DNA of 64,000 bases, from positions 1 to 64,000 of the forward strand of contig CAMJTU010000009.1 of NCBI GenBank assembly GCA_946408825.1, in the 5' to 3' direction. Positions within the stretch are counted from its first letter, which is position 1, and every line of letters starts with the position of its first letter. The position numbers and the translations under genes are program-made. Positions 36,382-45,358 of this stretch are shown here, one piece after another. The notes beneath the pieces were generated by a model that saw nothing but the letters and a program-made list of their open reading frames with translations, had not been told where the DNA came from and ran no database searches. This DNA is from an uncultured Planctomycetaceae bacterium. GTDB lineage: Bacteria; Planctomycetota; Planctomycetia; Pirellulales; Thermoguttaceae.

Positions 36382-38067
36382 ATGGATAATTCGGAAAACA
36401 AACCCGTCGAATCTTCACCGGTAGAGAATCAGCCCGTTTCTTCCACGCCCGAGGCGTCGACGGAAACCCCGGCGACGACCGCCGAGTCTCAGACTACGCC
36501 GGAGCCCGTCTCTACGCCCGCCGCCGGCCCCGCGATCGTGACGTCCGACGTCATTGCGGAACGTCTTCGCGCCGCGTCGAGTAAATCAAGCGCGCCCCTT
36601 TCCACGCGTCGCGAGTCGACCCGTCGCCGTGAAGAGAGAGAAGCCAAAGACGACGCGAAGGGCGAAGGGAAACGCGAACGTCGCGAACGTCGAGAGCGGC
36701 GCGAACGTCCTGAAGCGCCGAAAGCCGCTCCTCGCGGTCCTGTCACGCATATTCCGGTTCCTAATCGCCGCGAACAGCTTTCTGGCGATTTGATGGACGA
36801 ATTCGAGGAACTTTTCGGCGGCGATCCGAATTCCGACGCGCTCGGCGCGATTATGAGTTCTGCCGACGCGCTCGCGACCTCCGTCCAGCTCGAAGAAGGA
36901 GCGAAGGTCAACGCGCGAATCGAATCGATCCACGGAGATTCCGTTTTCGTCGACGTCGGCGCGCGCGAGTTTGGGCTTATCCCCCTCAAGCAGTTTCCCG
37001 ACGAAATGGAGCTCAAGCCGGGCATGACTTTTGACGTCGTCGTGACGAAGTTCAACGGCGACGACGGCGTTTATGAAGTTTCGTTGCCTCTTGCGGCGGC
37101 GGAAGTCGGCGACTGGCTCAGCCTTTCGAAGGGCGCGATCGTCGAAGCGGTCGTTACGGGCGCGAATTCGGGCGGACTTGAATGCACGGTCGGTCGTCTG
37201 CGCGGATTCATGCCGTACAGTCAGGTCGCGCCGTATCGCGTCGACAATCCTGAGGCGTACGTCGGCGAACGCTGGAAGGCGGTCGTGACCGAGGTGAACC
37301 CGGAGCGTCGCAACCTCGTGGTAAGCCGTCGAATCCTTATGGAAAAAGAGCGCGAAGAACAGCGCGAGAAGACGTTGGCGGAACTCGCCGAGGGTCAGAG
37401 CCGCGAAGGTCTCGTGCGCAAGGTCATCGACGCCGGCGCGTTCGTCGATCTTGGCGGGGTCGACGGATTCATTCCTGTTTCGATGATGTCGTGGGCGCGC
37501 GTTAAGCATCCGAGCGACGTCGTCAAAGAAGGGGACCGCGTCGTCGTGACAGTCGTTAAGATCGACCTTGACCGCAATCGCATCTCGCTCTCTCTGAAAG
37601 ACGCGGCGCACGACCCGTGGAATTCGGTCGACGAGACGATTCGCGTCGGCGACGTCGTTCGCGGGTGCGTGACGAAAGTTTTGGCGTTCGGCGCGTTTGT
37701 CGACGTCGGCGGCGGTCTCGAAGGGTTGGTCCACATTAGCGAGATTGCGTATCAGCGCGTGAACGAAGTCTCCGACGTTTTGAAGGTCGGCGATTACGTC
37801 GACGTCAAGGTTCTCGCCGTCGACCTCGAGAAGCGTAAGATTTCGCTCTCGATCAAGAAGACGATGGAAGACCCGCGCGAAAAGGCGCGTCGCGAAGCGC
37901 AGGAGAAGGCGGAGTCCGAAGCGGCGACCGCCGCCGATCAGGCGCGAGTGCGAGAAGAGGCGGAAATCAAAGCGTCTGAAGAGCGTATCCGCAAACTTCA
38001 GCCGAAGGGCCCCCTCAAGGGCGGTCTGAGTCGCGGCGACGACGCCGGCACGGGGTTGCATTTCTGA
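36382..38067 (+). CDS. rpsA: Ribosomal protein S1 homologue (four S1 domains)
   Basis: An RNA-binding protein of the S1 family that helps the 30S subunit bind mRNA. The 561-residue protein starts with a long disordered region, acidic/Thr-rich then very basic (RERRERRERRERPEAPK near 93-110). Four S1 OB-fold repeats follow: about 170-235 (GAKVNARIESIHGDSVFVDV), 245-320, 335-405 (GLVRKVIDAGAFVDLGGVDG) and 420-490 (GDVVRGCVTKVLAFGAFVDV). The last is the canonical S1 sequence, ending GLVHISEIAYQRV. A charged Ala/Glu helix closes the protein. E. coli S1 has six repeats; four-repeat forms are normal in several phyla. A general S1-domain regulator is the alternative. Confidence 0.85.
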   Translation: MDNSENKPVESSPVENQPVSSTPEASTETPATTAESQTTPEPVSTPAAGPAIVTSDVIAERLRAASSKSSAPLSTRRESTRRREEREAKDDAKGEGKRERRERRERRERPEAPKAAPRGPVTHIPVPNRREQLSGDLMDEFEELFGGDPNSDALGAIMSSADALATSVQLEEGAKVNARIESIHGDSVFVDVGAREFGLIPLKQFPDEMELKPGMTFDVVVTKFNGDDGVYEVSLPLAAAEVGDWLSLSKGAIVEAVVTGANSGGLECTVGRLRGFMPYSQVAPYRVDNPEAYVGERWKAVVTEVNPERRNLVVSRRILMEKEREEQREKTLAELAEGQSREGLVRKVIDAGAFVDLGGVDGFIPVSMMSWARVKHPSDVVKEGDRVVVTVVKIDLDRNRISLSLKDAAHDPWNSVDETIRVGDVVRGCVTKVLAFGAFVDVGGGLEGLVHISEIAYQRVNEVSDVLKVGDYVDVKVLAVDLEKRKISLSIKKTMEDPREKARREAQEKAESEAATAADQARVREEAEIKASEERIRKLQPKGPLKGGLSRGDDAGTGLHF

Positions 38068-38125
38068 TTTTCGTACTTGGGCGAGACGGCGAGCGCTTTG
38101 CCGTCCGTTGAAACATTTTGGCGTC

Positions 38126-38160
38126 GGGCGTCTGATTGAATCAGGCGCCCGCGTTCTTTT
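38126..38160 (+). terminator. Terminator of rpsA
   Basis: GGGCG-T-CTGATT (38126-38137) pairs with AATCAG-G-CGCCC (38139-38150), ending GCGTTCTTTT. The loop is very tight and one mismatch is present. Confidence 0.6.
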
Positions 38161-38338
38161 GGCGCTACGATGGTTTCGCGTTTTTTCCTCATGGGAAATC
38201 GTCGGAGAACGCGGAAAAAATCTTGCGCTTTTAGTTGCGACGCGTTAGAATGACGCAAAGTTACGCGCAGGTCGGGGCGGACGCCGTTTCCGTGCGACGA
38301 CGATCGGCGACTCAGTTTTTTTGAGAGTGGGTGAAGCT

Positions 38339-39265
38339 ATGGCGATTCGCGTTATATGCCCGGGGTGCATGACGTCCTTCGAGGTCGACGATCGGTTTGC
38401 GGGTAAGAAGGGACCGTGTCCAAAGTGCGGACACATCATCGAGATTCCGAAGGAAAAGCTCGTCATCCACGCGCCGGACGATATAACGGACGGGGGCAAG
38501 ACGCGCAAGAACGTCGGGCACGACGCGCGACCGATTCTTCAGGAGCGTTTTACGTTCACGGGCGGTCAGATCGCGCTTGGCGCGGCGGGCGCGGCGGCTT
38601 TTTTCCTGATTTCGTACCTCGTCGGGCTGGCGCACAGCGGCTGGCTTTCGCTGATCGTCGGCGCGATCCTCGCGTTTGTTATCGCCTATCCGATCGCAGA
38701 TTTCGGGTATAAGCTCACGCGCGACGAAAACGATCTGGACAAGGTCATGTTTGAGGATCCAAGCGAACGCCGTCGCCGTTCGTTCTTTGCGTCCCTTGTG
38801 TTCGCGGGATCGTGGCTTGTTTTCGAAGCGTTTGTCTATTTCCTCGGCGGCTCGGGGTTAATCGCGTGCCTTTATCTTATCCCGATTGCGGCGATCGGCT
38901 CTTTCGGAGCGCTGATCTTCTTCGACTGCAACTTCGGCAAGGCGCTTTTGATCTACTCGATTTTTGCGTTTGCCGCGATTATCGGGCGCGGACTCATTAT
39001 TACCGACGGCTGGACCCCGAAGGGCTGGATATGGGAGACGAATTATCGTTCGATCGCAACGGGACAGAAGAACCCGTCCGCTACGAAGAAGGCAAAGCCT
39101 GAAGAAAAACCTAAGTCTGAGGATATGGCGGCGGAATCGCAAGACGGCGCCGAAAAGGCGAAACCCGCCGCCGCGCCTAAAAATGAGAAGAAGGAACCCG
39201 AGAAGCCCGCGCTCAGTCGCGAAGCGCCAAAGGTCGATCCTCTGAAATCAGGACGCCGAAGATAG
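38339..39265 (+). CDS. Zinc-ribbon membrane protein
   Basis: A 308-residue integral membrane protein of unknown function. It opens with MAIRVICPGCMTSFEVDDRF and then CPKCG, two CxxC knuckles forming an MJ0042-type zinc ribbon in the cytoplasm. Four or five hydrophobic helices follow between residues 75 and 225. The C-terminal 70 residues are Lys/Glu/Ala/Pro-rich and disordered. The start at 38339 gives the normal ribbon N-terminus; an in-frame TTG 18 bases upstream is less likely. This domain order is common among hypothetical planctomycete proteins. Flanking terminators suggest a single-gene unit. Confidence 0.7.
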   Translation: MAIRVICPGCMTSFEVDDRFAGKKGPCPKCGHIIEIPKEKLVIHAPDDITDGGKTRKNVGHDARPILQERFTFTGGQIALGAAGAAAFFLISYLVGLAHSGWLSLIVGAILAFVIAYPIADFGYKLTRDENDLDKVMFEDPSERRRRSFFASLVFAGSWLVFEAFVYFLGGSGLIACLYLIPIAAIGSFGALIFFDCNFGKALLIYSIFAFAAIIGRGLIITDGWTPKGWIWETNYRSIATGQKNPSATKKAKPEEKPKSEDMAAESQDGAEKAKPAAAPKNEKKEPEKPALSREAPKVDPLKSGRRR

Positions 39266-39302
39266 CCGCGAGGCGCCGTGCGCGACGGTTCGAACTGAAA
39301 AG

Positions 39303-39341
39303 AAAAAAGCCCCGAGGGTCGGACGACTCTCGGGGTTTTTT
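39303..39341 (+). terminator. Strong bidirectional terminator
   Basis: CCCCGAG (39310-39316) pairs with CTCGGGG (39329-39335), with an A-run before and T6 after, so it can end both the plus-strand gene and the minus-strand small gene at 39370. Confidence 0.85.
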
Positions 39342-39369
39342 GTACTGCCGTGCGAACTTGCGTCGCCGA

Positions 39370-39606
39370 TCACTTCGCGTTTTCGTTCTTGCGAAGGACG
39401 CCGGCGTCGACGAGCTTGTCGATCAGCTGCTGCATGCTGTTGAACGCGGCGAGGAATCCCTGGGGCGGCATAATGACGCGGAACGCGGGGGAGGGAGTCG
39501 GCGCTTGCCCGTCGGCGCCCGGCTGGAGCGTGACGAGGTCAAAACGAACCATATTGCCGGCGAAATGAATCTGGCCGACGCCGTCGACGAAATATTCTTT
39601 TTCCAT
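39370..39606 (-). CDS. Small conserved-type protein, function unknown
   Basis: A 78-residue protein. AAGGAAAG about eight bases upstream supports the ATG at 39606; the frame is open 19 codons further. It shows short strands (YFVDGVGQIHFAGNMVRFDLV) followed by VIMPPQGFLAAFNSMQQLID and a helix. This order resembles DUF3467-like small proteins, but the match is by eye and weak. It is soluble and cytoplasmic. The gene stands alone between a strong terminator and a 186-base gap that shows nothing else. Confidence 0.6.
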   Translation of the reverse strand: MEKEYFVDGVGQIHFAGNMVRFDLVTLQPGADGQAPTPSPAFRVIMPPQGFLAAFNSMQQLIDKLVDAGVLRKNENAK

Positions 39607-39792
39607 CTTAAAGTCTTTCCTTGAAATTGAAAAACATTTTGCGGACGCCGCTTCTGAAACCATTTTCCAAAAACGGCGCCCAAGAATTCTTACGTTGGCA
39701 TTCTAGCAGGATAGACGCCAAAAATCAAGATTAAAGGCTGTGTAATTTGCCGGTTTTTTGGATTTTGTCTATTATGCCGAATGCAAGACGGG

Positions 39793-41856
39793 TCACTTTT
39801 CCATCATCTTGATGTAGACGCCGCCGACGACCGAACGCGCCTGGAAGCCGCGCTGCTTGGCGTTACTCGTGAAGTACCAGTCGGTGAGGGGCACGCGAGG
39901 CTGCGTCGCGTTGACGAAGCGGTAGACGGGCGCCATGAGCGCGTCAAAATCTTCGCGATTGTCGGCGAGGGTCGCGGTCCAGCCTTCCCAGTCGAGCTTC
40001 GTGTAGTCGGCGCGATTGTCGAGGGGCAGCCCGTAGTCGTTCATGACCGTCTTGTAGTACGCGATTTCCTTCTTCGCGACTTCTTTCGGGAAGAGGTCGA
40101 GACCAAGGATGCGATCCCAGACGAGGTTGTATTTCATGCTCCACGTGCCCGGCTTGTCGAACGCGAGACGATAATGATCGCCGTCGTCGGCGAGTTTGAG
40201 CCATTCTTGGACGAACTCTTCCGCCTTAGCGCGGAATTTCTTCGCGTCGTCGGTCTTGCCGGCGCGTTCGCAAAGATCGGCGTAGCACGCGATCGCGACG
40301 ATCGCCTTGACGGACAGGTTCGCGTTGTGCGCGAGGTGGCCGGCGAAGTCGTCGGTGCAGAGCTGATTTTCCGGATCGAGTCCTTTTTCAAGGAGGTATT
40401 CCGCCCACTTTTCAAGCGTCTCTTCATATTCTTTGGCGAAGTCGACGTTATTGTCGTTTCGCGCGACGACGTCGAAGAGAATCAGCATGTTGGCGGATTC
40501 TTCGACGGGCATCTGATTCTCTTCCGTCTTTTCGCCGCCGCCGTAACGCTGACCGTTCAGGAGCGGATACTGACCTTCGTCGTGAGGCGCGAAGGGCCAC
40601 GGCCACCGTCCGGAGACGGCGTATTCCATCGTCGCGGTCATCGACGCTTTGAGAAGCTCGTTACTCAGGACGGCGAAGAGGGGCCCCGTCGGATAGATCA
40701 GGTCGACGGTCGCCGCGCAGCCGTTGCTGAAGTTTTCCTTCGAGACGTAAGCGACCTTGCCGTTCGGGAGAACCGCAAGTTTATGCGCCGCGATCGTTTC
40801 GGGATAGATCATCGCGCAGAGCTGCGCGTACTTCTCGCCGCCCGCCTTCGTCGCGCGCGCCATGAGATCGGCGTCGAACTTTTGGCATCGCGCCATGATA
40901 TCGGAATACTGCGCGTTGGCGAGTTCGAGCATCCCTTGGGCGGTTTCGCCGTCTTTACGCCAGTAGGGTCGGAGTTTTTCGCCGAGGAAGGTCAGGCAGT
41001 ATTCGTCGTCGTAGGCGAGGATAACGCGCTTGACGACGGGATCCTTGCGAACGATTCCGCAGTCGAACGTGAACGCGGCGACGGGCCAGTTCGCGCTCGC
41101 TTTACGCGGGAAGTCTTCGTCGTCCTTCTTCGGAAGGTCGCCGTTCTTGAGGAACGAATCGCGCGCGTCGACGGCGCCGGCGATCGCGCTCTTCGCGGTT
41201 CCCTTTTCCGCCGCGACGAAGAAGTAGCCCCAGTCGATGCGGATGTTGTCGCCCGACTTCGCGAGGACCTCTTGAGAATCGGTTCCCATGCGGATCACGT
41301 CGAGATTGTCGGTCGCTTCACGGGTTGCGACGACGGTCTGATCGACGACGTTGACGCAGAGTTCGGCGGTCGCGTCGAAGTAGATTTTAACCTCGTGATC
41401 GGAGCCGTCGGTCGATTTGACGCTCCACGTCAGGTAGGTCGCGGGACGCGAGAGAACCATGAGGTCGTCGGGAAGATTCGGGTTCGTGAAGGTCAGCGTG
41501 AGTTCGACGCCGCATTCTTCAAACGTGTAGATCGTATTCGTCGGCAGAATCGTGAGCGACGTTTGCTTCATCGCGTGGGCGGCGTTGTAATATTCGACGG
41601 GGTTGCCCATAACGCGGAGTTTCTGACCGTCGACGCGGAGGAAGCAGGTCAGCGCGTTGATATTGCCCGTCCAGTGAACCGGGAACGATTCCGCGAGCGA
41701 GTCCGTGTTGGACCAAACGCTGAAATAAGGGTCTTGAGCGATCAACGGAACGGCGGGGGCGCGCAGCGGCTGGTCGGCGAGCGCGACGGAGCCCGCGAAC
41801 GCGGCGCAGACGGCGAGCGCGGAGAGAACGATGTTCTTAAATTTGGAAAGCGACAT
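39793..41856 (-). CDS. Secreted glutaminase A-like protein (DUF4964/DUF5127/DUF4965/DUF1793), copy 2
   Basis: A 687-residue exported protein related to fungal glutaminase A, which hydrolyses glutamine to glutamate. The start at 41856 gives MSLSKFKNIVLSALAVCAAFAGSVALA, a clear signal peptide; the frame is open 26 codons upstream. The N-terminal part begins APAVPLIAQDPYFSVWS (DUF4964), followed by a beta domain (DUF5127). The alpha/alpha-toroid catalytic domain has PVEESANMLILFDVVAR and QLCTDDFAGHLAHNANLS, and the protein ends with RSVVGGVYIKMMEK. The catalytic residues are not well established for bacterial members, and a glycosidase-like activity is possible. It is second in the pair, 89 bp after its paralogue on the same strand. 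Confidence 0.82.
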   Translation of the reverse strand: MSLSKFKNIVLSALAVCAAFAGSVALADQPLRAPAVPLIAQDPYFSVWSNTDSLAESFPVHWTGNINALTCFLRVDGQKLRVMGNPVEYYNAAHAMKQTSLTILPTNTIYTFEECGVELTLTFTNPNLPDDLMVLSRPATYLTWSVKSTDGSDHEVKIYFDATAELCVNVVDQTVVATREATDNLDVIRMGTDSQEVLAKSGDNIRIDWGYFFVAAEKGTAKSAIAGAVDARDSFLKNGDLPKKDDEDFPRKASANWPVAAFTFDCGIVRKDPVVKRVILAYDDEYCLTFLGEKLRPYWRKDGETAQGMLELANAQYSDIMARCQKFDADLMARATKAGGEKYAQLCAMIYPETIAAHKLAVLPNGKVAYVSKENFSNGCAATVDLIYPTGPLFAVLSNELLKASMTATMEYAVSGRWPWPFAPHDEGQYPLLNGQRYGGGEKTEENQMPVEESANMLILFDVVARNDNNVDFAKEYEETLEKWAEYLLEKGLDPENQLCTDDFAGHLAHNANLSVKAIVAIACYADLCERAGKTDDAKKFRAKAEEFVQEWLKLADDGDHYRLAFDKPGTWSMKYNLVWDRILGLDLFPKEVAKKEIAYYKTVMNDYGLPLDNRADYTKLDWEGWTATLADNREDFDALMAPVYRFVNATQPRVPLTDWYFTSNAKQRGFQARSVVGGVYIKMMEK

Positions 41857-41945
41857 GAATAACACGCCTTTCAAAAAGGAGGGAACGACTTGCGAGAACG
41901 CCGACGCTTCGACGCTCTCGCGCAAAATAAACAAGAAAACAAAGA

Positions 41946-44009
41946 CTATTTTTCGAGGAACTTGATGAAGACGCCGCCGACGACGGATCGCGCGCGGAAC
42001 CCTTTCATCTTCGCGTCGCTTGCGAAGTACCAGTCGGTCATTGGAACGCGCGGTTGCGTCGCGTCGACGAAGTCATAGACGGGCGTCATGAGCTTGTCGA
42101 ATCCTTCGCGGGAATCGGCGAGCGTCGCGGTCCAGACTTCCCAGTCGATTTTCGCGTAATCGGAACGGTTGTCGAGGGGCAATCCGTAGGGTTTAACGAC
42201 GACGTCGTAATATTTAAGTTCCTTTTCGACGACTTCCTTCGGGAAGAGTTTGAGATCGAGGAGCTTGTCCCAGACGAGGTTGTACTTCATGCTCCACGTG
42301 TCGGGTTGATCGAAGGCGAGACGGTAATGATCGCCGTTGTCTGCGAGCTTGACCCAGTTCTGGACGAACTCTTCGGCGGTCGCGCGGAGTTTCTTCGCGT
42401 CTTCGGTCTTCCCAGCGCGTTCGCAGAGATCGGCGTAGCACGCGAGCGCGACGGTCGCCTTCGCGGAAAGGTTCACGTTATGCGCGAGGTGCCCCATGAA
42501 GTCGTCGGTGCAGAGCTGATTTTCGGGGTCGAAGCCCTTGTCGAGGAGATAGTCCGCCCACTGCTTGAGAATATCCCAATATTCGAGCGCGTAATCGACG
42601 TTTCCTTCGAGTCTTGCGACGACGTCGAAAAGAATCAGCATATTGGCGGATTCTTCGACGGGCATCTGGCGTTCTTCGGTCTTTTCGCCGCCGCCGTAGA
42701 TTTGTCCTTCAAGAAGCGGGTAGAACCCGAGGTCGTGCGGCGCGTAAGGCCACGGCCAGCGCGCTTTCGTGTATTCCATGATCGGCGTGAGCGTCGCCTT
42801 TAGCAACTCCGTGTTATAAACGATGAAGAGGGGCGCGCCCGGATAGAGAACGTCGACGGTGCCCGCGCACCCGCCGCTGAAGTGTTCCTTCGAGATGAAG
42901 ATCATTTTGCCGTTCGGAAGGAGCGCGAGCTTATGCGCCGCGATCGCTTCCGGGTAGGCGATGGAGCAGAGGGACGCGTATTTTTCGCCGCCTTTTTCGG
43001 CGGCGCGCTTCCACAGCTCTTCGTCGAATTTCTGACAGCGCGCCATGAGGTCGGAGTATTGCGCGTTGGCGAGGTCGAGCATTCCGAGCGCGGTTTCGCC
43101 GTCTTTACGCCAGTATGGTCGGAGCTTTTCGCCGAGCCACGTCATGCAGAATTCGTCGTCGTAGGCGACGATTACGCGTTTGGTCGCGGGCGTCGCGCCG
43201 ACTTTGCCGCAATCGAACGCGAACGCGACGACGGGCCAAGCGTCGTTGGCGGCGCGGGGATACGCGTCGTCGTCTTGAGTTGGGAGCGAGCCGTCTTTGA
43301 GGAACGACGCTCGAGCGACGTCGGCGGCCGCGAGGACGTTCGTGGAGGCGCCCTTTTCCGCGGCTGCGTAGAAGTAACCCCAGTCGATACGCAGGTTGTC
43401 GCCCGACTTCGCGAGGACTTCTTGCGTTTCCGTACCGAGCTTGAGCACGTCGAGCGCGCCGGTCGCTTCGCGTTTGCCGACGACCTTCTGTTCGTCGTTA
43501 TCGACGCAGAGTTCGGCGGTCGCGTCGAAATAGAGTCGGACGTCGTGCTCTTTGCCGTCGGTCGCTTTGACGCGCCACGTCAGGTATGTCGCGGGGCGCG
43601 AAAGGATCATGAGATCGTCGGGAAGGTTCGGCGTCGTGAAGGTTAGCGTGATTTCGATCCCCGCGTCCGCGAACGTATAGACCGTGTTTGTCGCGCGAAC
43701 CGAGACGTTCGTCTGCGTCATCGGTTCTGGACTTTGACCTTTGACGACCGGCGCGCCCATAATGCGGAAATTCTGACCGTCGATTTGGACGAGCGAGACG
43801 AGCGCGTTGACTTTGCCTGTCCAGTGTACGGGGAACGAGTCCGCGAGTTTGTCCGTACTAGACCAGACGCTGAAATAAGGATCGTTCGCGATCAGCGGAT
43901 ACGCGGGCGCGCGGAGCGGATCGGCGGCGCGCGCCGTCCCGAGGACGCCGAGCGTCGCGCATAACGCGAACGCGGCGAGCGCAAGGCGACGAAGAGTGCG
44001 ACGTGTCAT
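41946..44009 (-). CDS. Secreted glutaminase A-like protein, copy 1
   Basis: A 687-residue paralogue of the following gene, identical in length and similar along its whole extent. Its twin-arginine-like N-terminus MTRRTLRRLALAAFALCATL is followed by APAYPLIANDPYFSVWS. The conserved segments PVEESANMLILFDVVAR and QLCTDDFMGHLAHNVNLS are present in the toroid domain. The tandem pair arose by duplication, because the DNA is still similar over long stretches. Differences are greater at the signal peptide, so the export route may differ (Sec against TAT-like). A hairpin TTGCG-AGA/TCTCGCGCAA at 41890-41925 lies between the genes and could modulate expression of the second. Confidence 0.82.
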   Translation of the reverse strand: MTRRTLRRLALAAFALCATLGVLGTARAADPLRAPAYPLIANDPYFSVWSSTDKLADSFPVHWTGKVNALVSLVQIDGQNFRIMGAPVVKGQSPEPMTQTNVSVRATNTVYTFADAGIEITLTFTTPNLPDDLMILSRPATYLTWRVKATDGKEHDVRLYFDATAELCVDNDEQKVVGKREATGALDVLKLGTETQEVLAKSGDNLRIDWGYFYAAAEKGASTNVLAAADVARASFLKDGSLPTQDDDAYPRAANDAWPVVAFAFDCGKVGATPATKRVIVAYDDEFCMTWLGEKLRPYWRKDGETALGMLDLANAQYSDLMARCQKFDEELWKRAAEKGGEKYASLCSIAYPEAIAAHKLALLPNGKMIFISKEHFSGGCAGTVDVLYPGAPLFIVYNTELLKATLTPIMEYTKARWPWPYAPHDLGFYPLLEGQIYGGGEKTEERQMPVEESANMLILFDVVARLEGNVDYALEYWDILKQWADYLLDKGFDPENQLCTDDFMGHLAHNVNLSAKATVALACYADLCERAGKTEDAKKLRATAEEFVQNWVKLADNGDHYRLAFDQPDTWSMKYNLVWDKLLDLKLFPKEVVEKELKYYDVVVKPYGLPLDNRSDYAKIDWEVWTATLADSREGFDKLMTPVYDFVDATQPRVPMTDWYFASDAKMKGFRARSVVGGVFIKFLEK

Positions 44010-44035
44010 AACGTTTGTTTCCTCTAAAATAGACG

Positions 44036-44902
44036 TTAAGGATTGGAATATTTTTGTTTACGAAGCGGACGGGGACGTCGTCCCAGTCCGGCGCGGGTCA
44101 ACGTCGCGACGCAGACGGATTCCGCGCCCGCCTCAAGGAGCGTTTTCGCGATTTCGTCGCACGTCGCGCCCGAGGTGAGCGCGTCGTCGACGAGCAGAAC
44201 TCGACGTCCGATGAAGATCGGCGCGCCATGCCGCGTCCTGACCGCAAACGCGCCCCGAATATTGACGGCGCGCTGCGACCATCCGACGGACGTTTGCGCG
44301 GCGGTCGCCCTTACGCGCTTGAGATAGCGCGAGAGACAGGGGACGTCAAGTTCGTAGGCGAGTCGTTTCGCAAGTCCTTCCGGCGCGTTGACGCCGCGCC
44401 GCAACAGGTATTTGCGGCGCCAGAACATCGGCGTTGCGACGACGCAGTCGGGCTTAAACGCGAGAAGCTCTTTTTTGCGCGATTCGTAATAGAGTCTTGC
44501 GACCGCCGAAACGAGCGCGCGATCTTTACTGCGTTTGAGGCGCAGTACGACGGCGCGGGCGAGTCCTACGTAGGAATGGAGCGGAAGCGCCGCGCTAAAA
44601 TACCAATCGTCGTCGGCGCAACGTCCGCAACGCGGTCCGACGACGCCAGGCGGCACGATTCCGCCGCAACGAACGCAGAAGGTCGACGTTGGGGAAACGA
44701 GCCGTCTACGGCAATCGGGACAAAAGAGCGACGCGAGGGGCGGATTCCGGTCAAACGGAGAACGACGTCGGCTGATCGTCGGCGTTCCGCAGACGAGACA
44801 CTGCTCGGGCCAGACCGTTTCGACCGCGATTTCCGCAAAGCGTCCCGTCGCGGCGACGACACGCGTCAACGCGTTCTTTGTTCCTAGTTTGGAGTTTTGC
44901 AC
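44036..44902 (-). CDS. comF: ComF-family phosphoribosyltransferase-like protein
   Basis: A 288-residue member of the ComF/GntX family, which is linked to DNA uptake in competent bacteria but is widespread elsewhere. An N-terminal zinc ribbon uses CLVC, CPDC, CVRC and CGRC pairs. The C-terminal part has a phosphoribosyltransferase fold with the PRPP loop VLLVDDALTSGATCDE and the family segment RATAAQTSVGWSQRAVNIRGAF, quoted as AAQTSVGWSQRAVNIRGAF. No ATG exists in the upstream part. The GTG at 44902 with GGAG upstream is preferred; a TTG at 44962 would add 20 residues. No other competence gene is nearby. Confidence 0.85.
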   Translation of the reverse strand: MQNSKLGTKNALTRVVAATGRFAEIAVETVWPEQCLVCGTPTISRRRSPFDRNPPLASLFCPDCRRRLVSPTSTFCVRCGGIVPPGVVGPRCGRCADDDWYFSAALPLHSYVGLARAVVLRLKRSKDRALVSAVARLYYESRKKELLAFKPDCVVATPMFWRRKYLLRRGVNAPEGLAKRLAYELDVPCLSRYLKRVRATAAQTSVGWSQRAVNIRGAFAVRTRHGAPIFIGRRVLLVDDALTSGATCDEIAKTLLEAGAESVCVATLTRAGLGRRPRPLRKQKYSNP

Positions 44903-44962
44903 CCCGTCGCTCCGCTGTTCGAACTCTATCAGAGCGCGAAGATTTTGCCAAGGTTCGCGCAA

Positions 44963-45358
44963 CTACGTTATTTTACCAGAGAAAAGCGCGTGTTTCAACG
45001 GGCGGGCTCTATTATTTGCAAGACGCGAGAGGCGCGGTTAGAGAGGGAAAAACGAGGAGTCTACCCGATTTTCTATCGCGTCCTTGAAAAGACGACGTCG
45101 AAGAGACTTTGTAAAGTTTTTCCGATTAAAGGGATTGATTATCGACGTCATTAGGAACGACATAAAATCTTCCGGAAAATAATAAATTCCGTTTACAGCT
45201 ACTTCCGAATTAATATAATTGGGGAGGTTGCGTGAAATGTGTATTTGGGAAGAATGCGCGTTTCGCGTAGAATAGAGAAGTAATTACGGAACGTTTTTTG
45301 AGGGAAACGGACGAGCGTTTGACTGTTTTCCGCAATACCGAGTGGGAGCTTTTAACTT
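44963..45358. other. Intergenic region between divergent comF and glucokinase genes
   Basis: 396 bases with short open frames that lack ribosome binding sites and family resemblance. It contains the promoter-like pair at 45245-45273 for the ROK gene. The left half is purine-rich and shows nothing else I can support. Confidence 0.45.
45245..45273 (+). promoter_or_regulatory. Putative promoter of the ROK glucokinase gene
   Basis: TTGGGA (45245-45250) and TAGAAT (45268-45273) with a 17-base spacer, giving a leader of about 80 bases. Confidence 0.4.

Noticed and set aside
39781..41862. A 693-codon plus-strand open frame opposite the glutaminase-like gene
   Set aside because: Shadow of GC-rich coding DNA on the other strand; its translation is Arg/Val/Asp-rich with no family resemblance, while the minus strand encodes a full paralogue of its neighbour.
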